The notes: a model not told the origin generated them from the sequence alone. A DNA stretch of 64,000 nucleotides from Phoenix dactylifera (GCF_009389715.1 NC_052399.1:5830585-5894584); one strand, 5' to 3'; shown: positions 1 to 11,978, counted from the first letter of the stretch. Translations and numbers: made by a program.

Positions 1-109
1 AACATCATTAAATTACTTGTCAATTGCACGTTCAACTTCATTTATTTACATTCTTTCTTAATTAACCATTTTACAACTCATCTATAGGACTTAATTTCAC
101 TCTTAGGTC

Positions 110-325
110 TCAAACCTGGTTCAATTTCTGATTTGGGTCTACTCAAATCATCAATTTGGGTCTAACCCAATGTCTGACTTTGGTCTAAACAATTTCTGGT
201 TCGAGTCTGACCCAAGTTTCTGGTTCAGGTCTGAGCCAATTGCACACTGGTTCAGATCTGACCCAATTACTGGTTCAGGCCTGGGTCAATTGTATATTGG
301 TTCGGGTCTGACCCAATTACTGGAT
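110..325. repeat. degenerate short tandem repeat (about 24-27 bp)
   Basis: At least five head-to-tail units begin GGTTC[AG][AG]G and continue into a TCTGACCCAATT-like core. They start near 198, 222, 249, 272 and 299, so spacing alternates between 23-24 and 27 bp. Weaker GGTCTAACCC-like units precede them from about 110. The short open frame through this stretch is a by-product of the repeat. The host element is unknown; it may be part of a long terminal repeat entering from the left edge. Confidence 0.7.
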
Positions 326-1575
326 TTAAGTTCATTGGGCTCTGACCAAGGCCTAGCCCGGTCTCGGCCTCCTAAAGCTAGATTTATTTGAAGCCCAACC
401 CGAAATCGGGCCCAATTCAGCCCACCGAAATTTTTATTTTATTTCTTTTCTTTTTTTTTCTTTCTTCTTTTTTCCTTTTCTTTTTCTTTCTTCTTTTTAT
501 TTTCTTTTCTTTTTCTTTCTTCTTTTTTTTTTCTTCTCCTCCCTTCCCGAATCTTCCTTTCCCCCTTTCTCTCTTCTTCCCTTCCCGAGCTCCTCTTCCT
601 CTTCTCCTTGGAAGGCGCTCGAGAGAGGCCGGCCCGAAGCCGGTGGCGCGGCCAATCGGCAGCAGCTACGGCGGCCGTGGCCCCTCCTGCAGTGGCCACG
701 GCCCAAATGGCCGCTCTCCTCCTCCACCTCCGGTGGAGGAGATGGGGTGCGGCACCCATTGAGGAGCAGCGGGGCCCAGCCGAAGCCGGGGGTGCCTGCG
801 TAGTGCACGGCCGACGTCTGTGGTCGGCCCGATGGCGTCCGCAATGCCGTGAGCCGGCGGCATCCACGGCCAACAGGGAGATCTCCCTTCGGACCGTCTT
901 CTTCGATCCCCTCCGGCTAAGATCAAACCGGTTCCACCCTTGGAAACCCGATCTGTCCGAGCTGAGGGCCCTTCCGTGCATCAGAGGTAGGTTGCATCTT
1001 TAGATCATTAGATCTAGGGTTTTAATGGGAAGGGGAAGCCACCATCGGATGTAGGAGAAAGGTCCTCGGCCAATGTCGGATCACAGCCGATCATTGCATA
1101 GACCTTTATCCTTCCTCCTCTTCATCTTCTTCCCACCCCTATTCCTCTGTTAATCATCTGTTCGCTAAATTAGATCTAAGCTAATAGCATGTAAATCATG
1201 AGTGGAAGAAAAGTTAAGGGTTTACCTAGCTCCGAGGAGCTGTGAGGTGTTCCGGCGAGCTACCGTGTCGGCTCCGGCGACACTGGGTGGTAACGATCAG
1301 CAAGTCCCTCCTCCTCCGGCGCCGCTGCTCCCGATTCAACTCCTTGCACAGAAGAAAGAAGAGTGAGGAAGATAAGGGGTAGACGATGGAGTCCTCTGTG
1401 ACTCCATGGGCTTTTATAGCCCTCCATCAACTTGAGAGGGGTGGGGGACCGCGGCTGTTAGGTAGTTTTAACTGCCTCAACAGCTGCCGTTTCTCCACCG
1501 CCTTATCTCCAAAATCACCAGATGGACCACGGACTTTGGTCCATGCCGGTCCATCTGGTCCGGGGTTTACAGTTA
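326..1575. other. unclassified repeat-like sequence with polypyrimidine tract and GC-rich block
   Basis: No gene is supported here. Positions 427-600 are almost pure C/T, followed by a GC-rich block (600-1000) rich in GGCC and CGG runs. The reading frames in it are compositional: Pro/Ala/Arg-rich on one strand, Lys/Glu/Arg-rich on the other. The same association of a pyrimidine tract with a GC-rich block recurs in the arms of the foldback-like element at 18.5-22.3 kb, so this may be a fragment of a related repeat or a retroelement leader. I could not classify it. Confidence 0.4.
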
Positions 1576-4500
1576 ATGCTGAACCCCAGTTATCTCTTAT
1601 CTCCCAAAAAGACTCGGAATGATTCTACGGCTCTCAATGATCAAGGTAATTGTGGTCAGGCATTTCTTAGCCCTAATCACTGTGATAATGGCGTCTGGAT
1701 TATCGACTTCGGGGCTACCAATCACATGACGTTTGATTCCAATGATTTCTCTCATGTTACTCCACCAAGACGAAGTCATATTGCTAATGCTAATGGGGTC
1801 ACATATCCAGTTACAGGGGCTGGAACTGTGACCTATACCCTTCTCTCTCTTTATCTCATACTTTACTAGTTCCATCTCTCTCCAATAAACTAATGTTTGT
1901 GAGCCAAGTTATTGCGAATCTCAATTGTGTGGTACTAATATATCCTACCTTTTGTCTTCTTCAGGATGTTCTCACCAAGGAGATTATTGGGCGTGGTACT
2001 AAGAGGGGGGGATTATACTACATGGATGACTTCAGTCCAGGAAGAGCCAATCACATACATCACACAGTTAGTAGCAATTAGAGGCATATTTGGTTGTTAC
2101 ATCACCGCTTGGGGCATCCATCTTTTGGTTATTTAAGGCACTTATTTTCGGATCCTTTTTCAAATTTAAAGCACTCAGACTTTACATGTGATACTTGCAT
2201 TGTAGCCAAAAGTCATGGAGTTCCTTATCCTGTGAGCATGAATAGGAGTGCTACTCCCTTTTTTCTAATACATTCTGATGTGGGGACCTTCCCCTATTAC
2301 TACTTTGTCTGGTTATCATTGGTTTGTGATTTTTGTCGATGATTGCACTCGGATGACATGGCTTTATTTGCTGAAATGCAAAGATGAAGTTTTTAGTGTT
2401 TTTCAATCCTTCCATATCATGGTTCAAACACAATTTTCAGTTAAGATTTAGATCCTCCGTTTTGACAATGGTGGAGAATATGTAAACCAGTGATTTTAGA
2501 CATATTTCCAAAACCATGATCTTCTCCATGAAACCTCATGTTCTCAGACTCCACAACAAAATGGCATTGCCGAAAGGAAGAACCGGCATATCTTAGAAAC
2601 TGCATGTGCTTTGTTGATCGGGGCACATGTGCCTAGTCGCTACTAGGACGATGCGGTCGCCACTGCCGTGTACTTACTGAATCGCATGCCTACAAAAGTC
2701 TTAAATTTTAAGACTATCTTATAAGTTCTTTCTAACCATGTTCCCTTGCCCTACCGTTTTGATGATTCCTCCCCGAATTTTTGGTTGTGTTGCCTTTGTT
2801 CATCTTTATAAGAATCAACGCACTAAATTGGATCTGTGCGCAGTCCGTTGTCTATTTTTGGGGTATGCCTTACATAAGAAGGGTTACCAATGCTACGACC
2901 CCATCACCAAACGTACCTACATCACTATGGATGTTATTTTTCTAGAGTCCGACACTATTTTTTCACCACCAGTATCCAATTCTCCTCCTCAGGGGAGATC
3001 CGAGATGAAGAGCAGAATTGGTTGAGTGTTGAAGGGTCAGAATTTGAAGAGAACGGGACGAGATTTGAAGGTAACTCGAACCCAACCCAACCGAATGATG
3101 GAAACAAAGTGATAGAACCGAATGTTGAAACTGCTTCAGAAGTTGATATGGCTCCACGAGCTGAACCTATTTCATTGGCATCTGAAGATGAATTCTCCCA
3201 CTCCTCAGTACCCGAAGACCCTACTTCTGAGAATAATTCTGAGCTAAGCTCTCCTACTACACCTTCCCATACTAATGCTTTGAATACACCTGTGGGTTAT
3301 GTGTTACCTTTCAGACAAAATCGTGGCAAACCACCAAATCAATACTCTCCGGACGTGGAAGAAGGAAGAAGCTAACTATGTGTCCACTCAAAGATTATCT
3401 GAACCTCTCAAAGCTTTTGCTCACACGCTATCCTCGTGTCGTATCCCCAGTAGTGTTGAAGAAGCTTTATAAGATCCAAATTGGGCATAAGCTATAAAAG
3501 AGGAACTGGAGGCTTTGCAGAAAAATAAAACAGGGACGTTGGTCGCTTTACTGGAAGGAAAGAACATCGTGGGGTGCAAGTGGATTTTCTCCATTAAATA
3601 CAAGATGGATGGATCCATCGATCGATACAAAGCAAGACTTGTGGCGAAGGGATATACGCAGACATATGGCATTGATTATCAGGAAACTTTCTCACCTGTA
3701 GCCAAACTAAATACTGTTCGAGTTTTGTTATCTCTTGCAGCAAATTTAGATTGGTCGTTGCACCAGTTTGATGTAAAGAACGCCTTCCTCCATGGTGATC
3801 TCGAAGAGGAAGTTTACATGAATATTCCACCAGGATACACTGCATATTCAGAGGCAAGATTGCATGCAAACTGCATTGAGCTCTGTACGGATTGAAACAA
3901 TCACCTCAAGCATGGTTTGGTCGATTTAGTTTGGCTATGAGAAAAAGTGACAGCTCTAATAGCCTATGTAGATGACATGATTATTACTGAGGATGACGCA
4001 GAAGAGATTACTAGACTCCCAAGAGCAATTGTCAACCGAATTTGAAATGAAGAACCTTGGGGGCCTGAAGTATTTTCTTGGAATTGAAGTGGCCAGATCG
4101 AAACAAGGCATATTTCTTTCCCAAAGAAAGTACGTGCTAGACTTGTTGTCAGAAGTGGGATTACCGGAGTGTAAGCCAGCTGATACTCCAATTGTTCAGA
4201 ACCATAAACTTGGAGAATATTTGGATCAGGTGCGAGCAGATAAAGAGAGGTACCAAAGGTTAGTTGGTAAACTCATCTATCTATCTCATACTCGGCCAGA
4301 CATCGCCTATGCTATGAGTGTAGTGAGTCAATTTATGCACTGCCCGAGTGAAGACCATATGGATGCGGTAACTCGGATTCTTCGATATTTAAAGTCCTTT
4401 CCAAGAAAAGGGCTTATGTTTTCAAAGAATAATCATCTGAACGTTGATGGCTACACGGATGCTAACTAGGTAGAAAATATTTCAGATAGGAAATAGACTT

Positions 4501-5132
4501 TGAGCTACTTTACTTTTGTAGGAGGCAATCTGGTTACGTGGAGGAGTAAGAAACAAAAAGTGGTGGCATTATCCAGCACTAAAGCTGAATGCCGAGGAAT
4601 GGCAAAGGGTCTTTGCGAACTCCTTTAGCTTAGAAGGTTGCTAATTGAGATTGGCTTAGCTCCTAGCTCTGAAATGAACTTGTTTTGTGATAACAAGGCA
4701 GCCATTGACATCTCCCATAATCCTATCCAGCATGATCGTACTAAGCACATTGAAGTAGACCGTCATTTAATCAAACAGAACCTTGAAGAGAAAATCATTT
4801 GGTTCCCTTTTGTCAAATCAGAGGACCAATTGGCGGACATTCTTACGAAGGCAGTGTCCAGTAAACATTTCTATAGCTCACTCAACAAGTTGCGCATTAG
4901 AGATATATATGCACCAACTTGAGGGGGAGTGTTGGCATGAGCTATTAGCATGGAGCAATTATACTTCATGGGTCAACTATAATTTTAGCCTTAGATAATG
5001 TATAGTTTAGAATAGGTGCCGAAACTTTCTTCCTGTATCTATATATTACTGTACTTGGTTCTGAAGATGAGATATGAAAATTAGAAAATTCCTTGTTAAC
5101 ATGACTAACCTTTGTCGTTCTTGGCTGTAACA
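1576..5132 (+). mobile_element. Ty1/Copia LTR retrotransposon, 5'-truncated, decayed
   Basis: The Copia domain order protease, integrase, reverse transcriptase, RNase H is readable, but only by shifting frame repeatedly and passing stops. Protease: WIIDFGATNHM at 1696-1728, where the usual Asp-Ser-Gly is Asp-Phe-Gly. Pre-integrase zinc region: HHRLGHPS near 2100 and CDTC near 2190. Integrase: DNGGEYVN at 2464 and the NGIAERKNRH glutamate motif near 2560. Reverse transcriptase: 3515-3990, with [11 protein letters not shown], the [12 protein letters not shown] aspartate and YVDD at 3965-3976. RNase H: 4440-4920, with ALSSTKAEC and [12 protein letters not shown]. The gag region and 5' LTR are absent. 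A purine tract (TTGAGGGGGAG) directly precedes the 3' LTR. It is a dead element. Confidence 0.92.
4930..5132 (+). repeat. 3' LTR of the Copia element
   Basis: The LTR starts TGTTGGCATGAG right after the polypurine tract and ends GGCTGTAACA, so its termini are the inverted TGTT...AACA. At 203 bp it is within the size range of plant Copia LTRs. No partner LTR occurs upstream, so no target duplication could be checked. Confidence 0.75.
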
Positions 5133-6168
5133 ACGGCATCCCCCAGATGACTCTTCCCTCAGATCATTCTCTCCACATCTTTCTTATCTCATGGCATCAT
5201 CAAAGGCTTCAATATCACTCGTAGGTTCAATAAATAGATATCCTATTATGCTATTAAGTTCCTTTTTTTTTCTAATTTCAAATAGATAAAGACTCTGATT
5301 TTAAGGTGACAATTGTGGTACTCAGACTTTCCTGTCAGAACAAATTGGGTGCAAGGTTTTCTCTGAACATCCCATCATGCATCAAATTGGGTGCAAGTTT
5401 TTCCTCTGTGGAAAATGATGTGAGGAGACTAGGAGCTTATGGACAACTAGGAAGACTTTGACTAGAGACTTCCATTCCATGATTGCCCACTCACCACTCA
5501 TGAATCTGTTTTGATTTGTTTTAATGCCTGGTTGGTAGTAACAGTTGCTCCATGGTATCCACGCGTTCCCTGCATTACGGTGTACCGCCGCTTTTGCTCT
5601 ATTGACGTGAAAGGCTTTGACATTTTCCAAGTCTTTTCAATTGCCCAGAAATCTGCAGGATTTCTTAATGCTGTTTATCTCCCCTTACCAAAGTTCAAGA
5701 ATTTTTAAAAGCATTGCCGAAATTTCCAGGAAGCTCGCCTCTTCTTTCTTTCTAACTCCGACGTGCCAAGCAAGAAAGATTGTTTACACTCTCTGTCGGT
5801 CCTCCTTTTGTTTCCCACTTGCCCCAACTTCTTCGACAGGCTTGTAGAAGTCAAGTGGAAGGACAAAATTAATTTTCCCCCACTTTTTACCAACTTCTTC
5901 GACAGTCTACGTCCTCCAACAGAATGGAAGCCCCTCTCCCTCTCCCAGTTCATTCACATAGGCGCGGTGGGGGCCAACCTCTTGGTTTTACCACGCGTCG
6001 TAGTCCTCCAGTCCAAGTCAACAGATGGTCTTGCAGGGAATCTATGAAACCACAGACTCTCAGCAATCAGGGCAGGGGAATGAGATCCCTTCAAGAAAAA
6101 GGGCCGTGGTATAAGAGGGCTGGTTGTTGTTAGTGTGTTGTGCTGCAAAGCTCGTGGTGTTACTTACT
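5133..6168. other. intergenic and 5' flank of LRK10-like gene 1
   Basis: No coding region is recognised. The only internal repeat noted is a 16-bp direct repeat (CCAACTTCTTCGACAG) near 5824 and 5889. The stretch lies immediately upstream of the receptor-kinase start at 6169 and should contain its promoter. No unambiguous TATA box was identified. Confidence 0.4.
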
Positions 6169-6874
6169 ATGGCTCTTTCCTTTTCCTGCCTCATAATCCC
6201 CTTCATCTTCCTTGTTTTCCCCAATCTTTCTTGCTCGTCCCCATCGAATCCAAAGAGTCTACCATGCGGCAGTCCTTCCTCTGTAGGAATAAGGTCTCCT
6301 TTCTGCACAAACACCACCACTTCTGAATGCGGAGGGCATCATAAGGTCTCCTGTAATGGCTCCACACCTATCATTCAATTTCATGGGCATGAGCACTGGT
6401 ACGTCTTAGAAATAATTGACTACGCTCAAAATTTTACCATAATTCAAGACCAAGAGTTCGGCAATGGCTTGCAGATACCAGACTGCAATTTACGTTATGA
6501 TTTTGATCCTCCAGTTCATCTATCTGAGAATTTGTTCCTTCCTCAGTCTGTCGGCCAGAACCAATCATTCTTCAATTGCAACCTGAGTGATTATAATTGT
6601 TCTACCGACATCTTCCACGAAATCTATAATCGTAGTCTTTGCACAGAGTACCAGCTTTACTTTTCCAATAGATTAGAGGATGAAGAACCTCATCATGCAG
6701 CGTGCTGGGCCAGTCCCAGCCCATTGTTCAAATGGAAGCTATCATTCGGGGAAGATCGTGATAACCTTTCCCTATCATCTGCCATTTACTCGCATCAACA
6801 GGACATGAGTTCGGGATGCTTCAAACATGACATTGGAGGAGATTCCACGTGCCTATGCAACAACGAATGTCAAA
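6169..6874 (+). CDS. LRK10-like receptor kinase 1, exon 1 (extracellular GUB_WAK-type domain)
   Basis: This exon would encode the secreted half of a leaf-rust-10-like (LRK10L) receptor kinase. The chosen start (6169, MALSFSCLII) begins a clean signal peptide; an in-frame ATG at 6124 gives a poorer one. The ectodomain follows the wall-associated galacturonan-binding-like pattern: LPCGS, IRSPFC, CGGHHKVSC, IIQFHGHEHWYV and several N-x-S/T sites. The frame closes at 6915, so it must be spliced to the kinase exon at 10583. The only phase-1 donor I see that fits is the weak CAAA|GTAGAT at 6874/6875, giving a 597-residue protein. The cysteine-rich C-terminal module seen in gene 2 is poorly developed here, and a broken homologous exon lies downstream (8.1-8.7 kb). 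Gene 1 may therefore be damaged or spliced differently. The family assignment is firm; the exact exon end is not. Confidence 0.75.
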
Positions 6875-7144
6875 GTAGATTTCTACAACCTTCTGTTTTT
6901 GTGAAATTTTTATGACGTTTTTAAGCATCTAGAGTATCATGTCATGTAGTGGAATCATTGCTTGCTGCTGCTTCAGTCAAATTAGTTCATAACGTTGGAT
7001 CTAGTGGTTCGAGATTTATGTAAATTGACAATTATGGAGATGTTTTTTTTATAAAAAAATGGCAGCTCCAGGACATACTTTATGGACCGTGAAATAGAAC
7101 AAGGAAAACCCTCAAAGATAGTCATCTAGCATCTTAGGAATTTC

Positions 7145-7886
7145 TTTTTTTTTATTTTATTGAAAGGGAGGCAAGATGAGCCGCCCGTTTTTAATTAAAT
7201 CAATAGAAAAAATTACATTAGAGAGGAGCAAGGAAGAATTACAAGATTCAGGAGAAAACAGAGGACATAGGAAAAGGAAAAAAACGCATAATCTTCCAAA
7301 GCAACAGCAGCAGCCCGGCATGAATATCAAGCCATTGGTCAATTGCTATGAATCCGGCCAAATCATCTAACATGAATTGCATGATACTAGGAAACCTTCA
7401 ACCAACAGCATGGGATCAAACAACCAAATAGAGGGATTTAACCAAAAACCGACAAGAGCTTTTGATTGCATAAAAATTGACCATTCATTGAAAAATTGAA
7501 GACCAGCACAAGCCACAAAAGTGATGGGACATTGTTTGTTGAGAAAGATCCATGCATTTTTCTCCTTCCAACAAGCCCAAATCATTGCCAAAAACAGCAT
7601 AGGAATAATAAGCTGGAAAGCTTAGGGAAGTTTCTGAATCTCCAATCCATATATAGGTATTCAAAGGATGTTTGGGGGTGAAACTCCAAGGGAACAACAA
7701 ATCCTTTTCCAAATAGTAGAGAAAAATGCATAAGTAGAAAATAAATGATCTACTGATTCCTAAGCATGATGACATAAAACACAACCTCCAGCAGTCTTCT
7801 GAATCTTCTTCTTCCAACATATTTAGAGAAAACATTTGATTTTTAGAAGTGCATTTAGGCTCCAGATGGACGAAGCAAACTGACAT
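7145..7886 (-). mobile_element. 5'-truncated LINE (L1-type) in intron of LRK10-like gene 1
   Basis: Read on the minus strand it carries a decayed zf-RVT segment (GGCVLCHHA, then ESVDHLF; about 7802-7660) followed by IWACWKEKNAWIFLNK, typical of plant L1-type ORF2 C-termini. It ends in poly(A), seen as the T run from 7145. A 16-bp target duplication flanks it: GCATCTTAGGAATTTC at 7129-7144 and GCATCTCAGGAATTTC at 7887-7902. A second copy of the same insertion with the same left flank lies at 23.6-24.3 kb, so the insertion predates duplication of the receptor-kinase locus. Confidence 0.85.
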
Positions 7887-7902
7887 GCATCTCAGGAATT
7901 TC

Positions 7903-7968
7903 TTTTTTTTTTTTTTTTTTGATGAAACAGGAGATCAAAGATCACCCAGGATTTATTAAAAAATGAAG
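7903..7968 (-). mobile_element. very short LINE/SINE 3'-tail insertion beside the larger LINE
   Basis: A T run (poly(A) on the minus strand) is followed by about 50 bp of non-LTR 3'-end sequence, then a third copy of the target motif: ATCTCAGGAATT at 7969-7980, matching 7889-7900. It reads as a second, severely truncated insertion that reused the target site duplicated by the first. Confidence 0.6.
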
Positions 7969-8104
7969 ATCTCAGGAATTCCACTTATGGAAAGATGCAA
8001 GTCTAGAAGGAACACATATTTCTGAGAGGTCTAAATAATCTTATTTTTGAAGTAAAATCATTAGTGCTACCATGTGATCACATTATCAGAACTCATTTCT
8101 TCAT

Positions 8105-8690
8105 GAACACCCCTAATCATAAATGCAGAGGGTCACACATGGTCCACTGCGACAGTTCTATACCACATGTCCAATTTAAGGGGCATCAGTGCTGGTGTGT
8201 CTGAAGGAAATCTGGTACCCTTTAAAGTTTGGCAATTTCTCACAGAAATTGGCCTGTGAATTTCTTATCATTTTCTTCTTCTTTTCCTTATTCTGTTTCT
8301 TCTCTTCTTTTTTTGGGTCTTCTTTTAGGTCTGTACTCCTTTCTTCTGTTTCCTTAGCTCTGACTCAATCTTTATCCTCAAAAAATTTTCTTTTATGAAT
8401 TCAATCCTCCAATTCCTCTATCTGACACTCTTCATTCATCAACATCTGTGCCACTACCAATCCTCATTCAATTACAAGCCAAAAAATTATGATTTCTCTG
8501 CTGACATATTTGATAAACTCTTTACCTGCATTCTTTGGAAAGATTAAAATTAAGATAAACTAGAGAATGAAAGACCCATCCTGCTGACTCGTCGGGCCCT
8601 TTAGAAGCCCTTATCTCTACTGTCTGCCAGTTATAACATGTCCAGCTTCACCTGAATTCTTCAAACATAGCACCATGGGAGCTTCCAAGT
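8105..8690 (+). pseudogene. decayed duplicate of the LRK10-like extracellular exon
   Basis: The sequence lies in the intron between exon 1 and the kinase exon of gene 1. From about 8110 it can be read as degraded versions of exon-1 motifs: CRGSHMVHC for CGGHHKVSC, VQFKGHQCW for IQFHGHEHW, then (8400-8500) DNA close to the exon-1 stretch coding PPVHLSENLF through the NCSTDIF region, and near 8665 CTTCAAACATAGCACC-like sequence matching the exon end. Frameshifts and stops interrupt it. It is best explained as a relic of a tandem duplicate of the ectodomain exon. Confidence 0.75.
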
Positions 8691-9246
8691 TCAAAAATAT
8701 ATTTCTGAATTTTGCACCTCTATATTTCCTTCTCTGTTTTAATCTTTTCCCCAAAACATCTAAAGAATCGTGCCTGATATGTTGAAGTTACTGCTAGTTG
8801 CTTGCTTTAACCTATCTGATTAATTAATAGATGAAGTTCTAGCTAGAAGTTAGAAGTTCATCTAAGTGGTTGTCAATAAAAGCTTTTAGATTTTGCTATA
8901 GAAAGATGTTATTCTAAAGTAGAAAGATAATAATGAGACTGTAAATACCTTCCCTCAAAAATGACAAAAAAAAAGAGACCGTAAATGAGCACTAATATGT
9001 TTTTGTGGATTTTAAGATATGACTCTACTTTGGATTATTTTAGTTCTGCACTGACACTTCTTGGCTGGTAATTTGAAGCTGCAGAAAAGAGCAATCTGAA
9101 GAGGAAGCTTCTAATAGGTAACAAGAATGCCTCTCTGACCCAGTCACTCCCTTTTCAAATGGCTCGGTCTATAATGTTTCTGTTAACCATTTTTAGGATG
9201 TATAAAGTAATAGTTCCATTATGATGTAGTAATTTGATGGATATTT

Positions 9247-9535
9247 AGGGGTGTAAGCAAGCTGAGCCTGAGTATCAGGCTGCTCGGCTTGGCTTGGCTT
9301 GGCTCGATATATCAGAACAACTGCTCAAACTCTTTGCTTGAGCTTGAACTGAGCTTCGCATTAAGTGCTCAAGCTCAGCTTGGCTAAACTACGCGCCAAG
9401 CTTTAGTCGAGCCAAATCTAGCTGAGCTTTCCCACTAAAATTGAACAGAACTGGTGTTCAGGATCAACTCATTTACAGAGCCAGCTCTAAAGAATGTTCG
9501 AGCTCGGCTCATTTTCCAGCCACAATTTCTTTAAT
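9247..9535. repeat. degenerate dispersed repeat rich in GAGCC/GGCTC (possible hAT-type MITE)
   Basis: It begins GGGGTGTAAGCAAGCTGAGCC and contains repeated GGCTTGGCT and GAGCTCGGCTC motifs of both polarities, a pattern common to small hAT-like repeats in plants. No target duplication was recognised. It lies within the gene 1 intron. Confidence 0.35.
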
Positions 9536-10582
9536 ATGTAGGATATGAACATGGTGCCATACCTAGTTTCCTTAAAACTCTCTTTCAGTGCTAAATAAAC
9601 TTTCCTAACCGCATCCGATTATTCTTCTGAGGAAAGTCCTCTTTGTATCTCTCCATTCTCTTAATGAAGTTAGGTGGAGCTCTGCTCCTTTTCTCAAGAG
9701 GGAAAACAGAAAGTATAGTGACATGCCATTTTCCACAGTAACTTTGATAGCTTGGGGCTATCTGTTTCTATTAAAGTTCTCAGTTCTAGTATTGACAATT
9801 AAATAGCTTATAAGTTGATTGATCTATTAGATTCCTGATATTTGTATTTCCTGGTGGCATGAATGATATTAATACATCCATCAATGGTCAATGACACATT
9901 GTGCAGGAACTAGTGAAGAGGGAGTTCAATTTAATCATCCATTCATAACCCAGATCAGTGGAAGAAAATGTCTATGACTAAAATATTAGTTGAACCTGTT
10001 GGTGTTCATGAAAAAAAAAAGCTGCACAGGAAAACTTCTGTGATGAGCATTAGCAATTTGTAAACAAAGAATACTGGACAATAGAATATGGAGAATTAAG
10101 ATCAGTTTGATGGTTCTGTTTCGCTATCACAGTCATTATCTGTCAACTTAAAGGCTATCAGATTTTAATGAGGAAATAAAGCTATTGATATACCCAAGGT
10201 TAGAAACGTTGAAGGGAAAAAAAATTGCAGAATTCTGTGAAACTCTCGCTAGAACTTCGTACCTGAATAGGAGTTTCAAAACTTTTATCAATATGTGCCT
10301 CTTTTCTTCTTCCTTAATAGGCTTTGACCCATCATATGTTGATAAGACCCATCACAGCTTTAAAGCCCTATAATAGATCTTCAATATCCACCAAAGTTAG
10401 GCTCGGGAAGCTCAAAAGAATAGGTTTTACAGCTTTTACAGTGACTTGGTTTTAGGAGTTCCTGTGCTCTTAGCCTTAAAAGTTTCTAGTGATAATTGGT
10501 GATGTCAAATTCTATCTGCAAATAATCATGCATGCATTGGCACTTTCTAATTGCTGCTATATTTTTTTGCCTTCTTTTTCAG

Positions 10583-11670
10583 GTTTAACAGCAGGGGTTG
10601 GAGGCTGCTTCTTGATATCTGTGATGTTCATTCCCAATCTTCACCAGTGTAGACATCTGATTTGGAAAAAGCCTAACAAAGCACACGATCTCGAAGCGGT
10701 TTTAGAGAAATATGGCCCCCTTGCTCCAAAAAGATACAGGTACACAGATATGAAGAAAATAACCAAAAATTTTCATGTCCAACTAGGCCAAGGTGGTTAT
10801 GGCACTGTATTCAAAGGTAGTCTCGATAATGGTCGTTTGGTGGCTGTCAAGATCTTAAGTGATTCTAAAGGCAATGGGGAGGAATTTGTCAATGAGGTTG
10901 CAAGCATTGGTAGGACCTCTCATGTGAACATTGTCGGTCTTCTAGGCTTTTGCTTAGAGGGGTCCAAAAGAGCTTTGATTTATGAGTTCATGCCCAATGG
11001 ATCGCTTGAGAAGTACATTTATTCCAAGAAACTAACAACTCTTGGGTTGGAAAAACTGCATCAGATTGCAATTGGCATTGCCCGAGGCTTAGAGTACCTG
11101 CATCGTGGGTGCAGCACACGTATAGTACATTTTGATATTAAACCACATAACATCCTATTAGACAATGAATTTTGTCCCAAGATATCTGATTTTGGATTGG
11201 CTAAGTTATGCCCAGCAAAAGATAGTATACTTTCTATGGCAGATGCTAGAGGAACAATTGGTTATATTGCCCCAGAAGTGTTCTCCAGGAATTTTGGAGT
11301 TGTCTCTAGTAAATCAGATGTGTATAGCTATGGAATGATGGTATTAGAAATGGTGGGAGGAAGAAAGAACATGGATGCTGGAGTTGGGAACACGAGTGAA
11401 ACTTATTTTCCACACTGGATTTATGAGCGTCTGAGCCAAGATGGAGATTTACAAGCTTTTGGAGTGACAAGTGAAACGGAAGAAATTGCAAGGAAGATAA
11501 TTTTAGTTGGTTTATGGTGCATACAAACAATGCCAGGAAATCGTCCCTCAATGAGCAAGGTGTTAGATATGCTGCAGGGAAGTGTCAATGATTTGCAAAT
11601 GCCTCCAAAGCCAAATACATTTTCTCCTTCAGAATCATTTGTTGCCTCTTCATCAAAACTAACTGCATGA
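10583..11670 (+). CDS. LRK10-like receptor kinase 1, exon 2 (transmembrane and kinase domain)
   Basis: The acceptor is CTTCTTTTTCAG|GT (exon starts 10583, phase 1). It encodes a membrane span (GGCFLISVMF) and a complete Ser/Thr kinase: glycine loop [12 protein letters not shown] (10780s), VAVK lysine (10849), catalytic loop [10 protein letters not shown] (Asp codon 11134), DFG (11188), APE in GYIAPEVFS, and the closing WCIQ...NRPSM motif, stopping at 11670. The residue before the catalytic Asp is Phe, so this is a non-RD kinase. The exon has no stop or frameshift and closely resembles the kinase exon at 24.7 kb. Members of this family sit in the plasma membrane, and several act in pathogen or stress signalling. 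Function of this copy is inferred only. Confidence 0.93.
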
Positions 11671-11978
11671 GATGGTAAAATGGATTCTTTGGACCCGTTA
11701 GATCAATTACACACTGCTGGGGTCTTGAATTGTTTAAAGAAAGGGATATGTAAGTTTTACTGAAACGATCATTTTTTTTTCAGAAAAAGCCTGGTCATGT
11801 TCAGATGTGCTTCCCTATCTGTAACCAAAGAGTCAGGCACTGCATTCCCTCTCTCATTGGCAGACAACATTGGCATTGTGCAAAGCTTTAAACCAGCTGA
11901 TATTGCAAATCAGTTAATCAACTAGCGAGGCAAGTCAGAATGAATAGATCAATACTTAGGATGCTGAAATATTGTATT

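Noticed and set aside
388..1003. Overlapping Pro/Ala/Arg- or Lys/Arg/Glu-rich open frames
   Set aside because: They follow from a polypyrimidine tract and GC-rich composition. No domain, no splice structure and several equally open frames on both strands.
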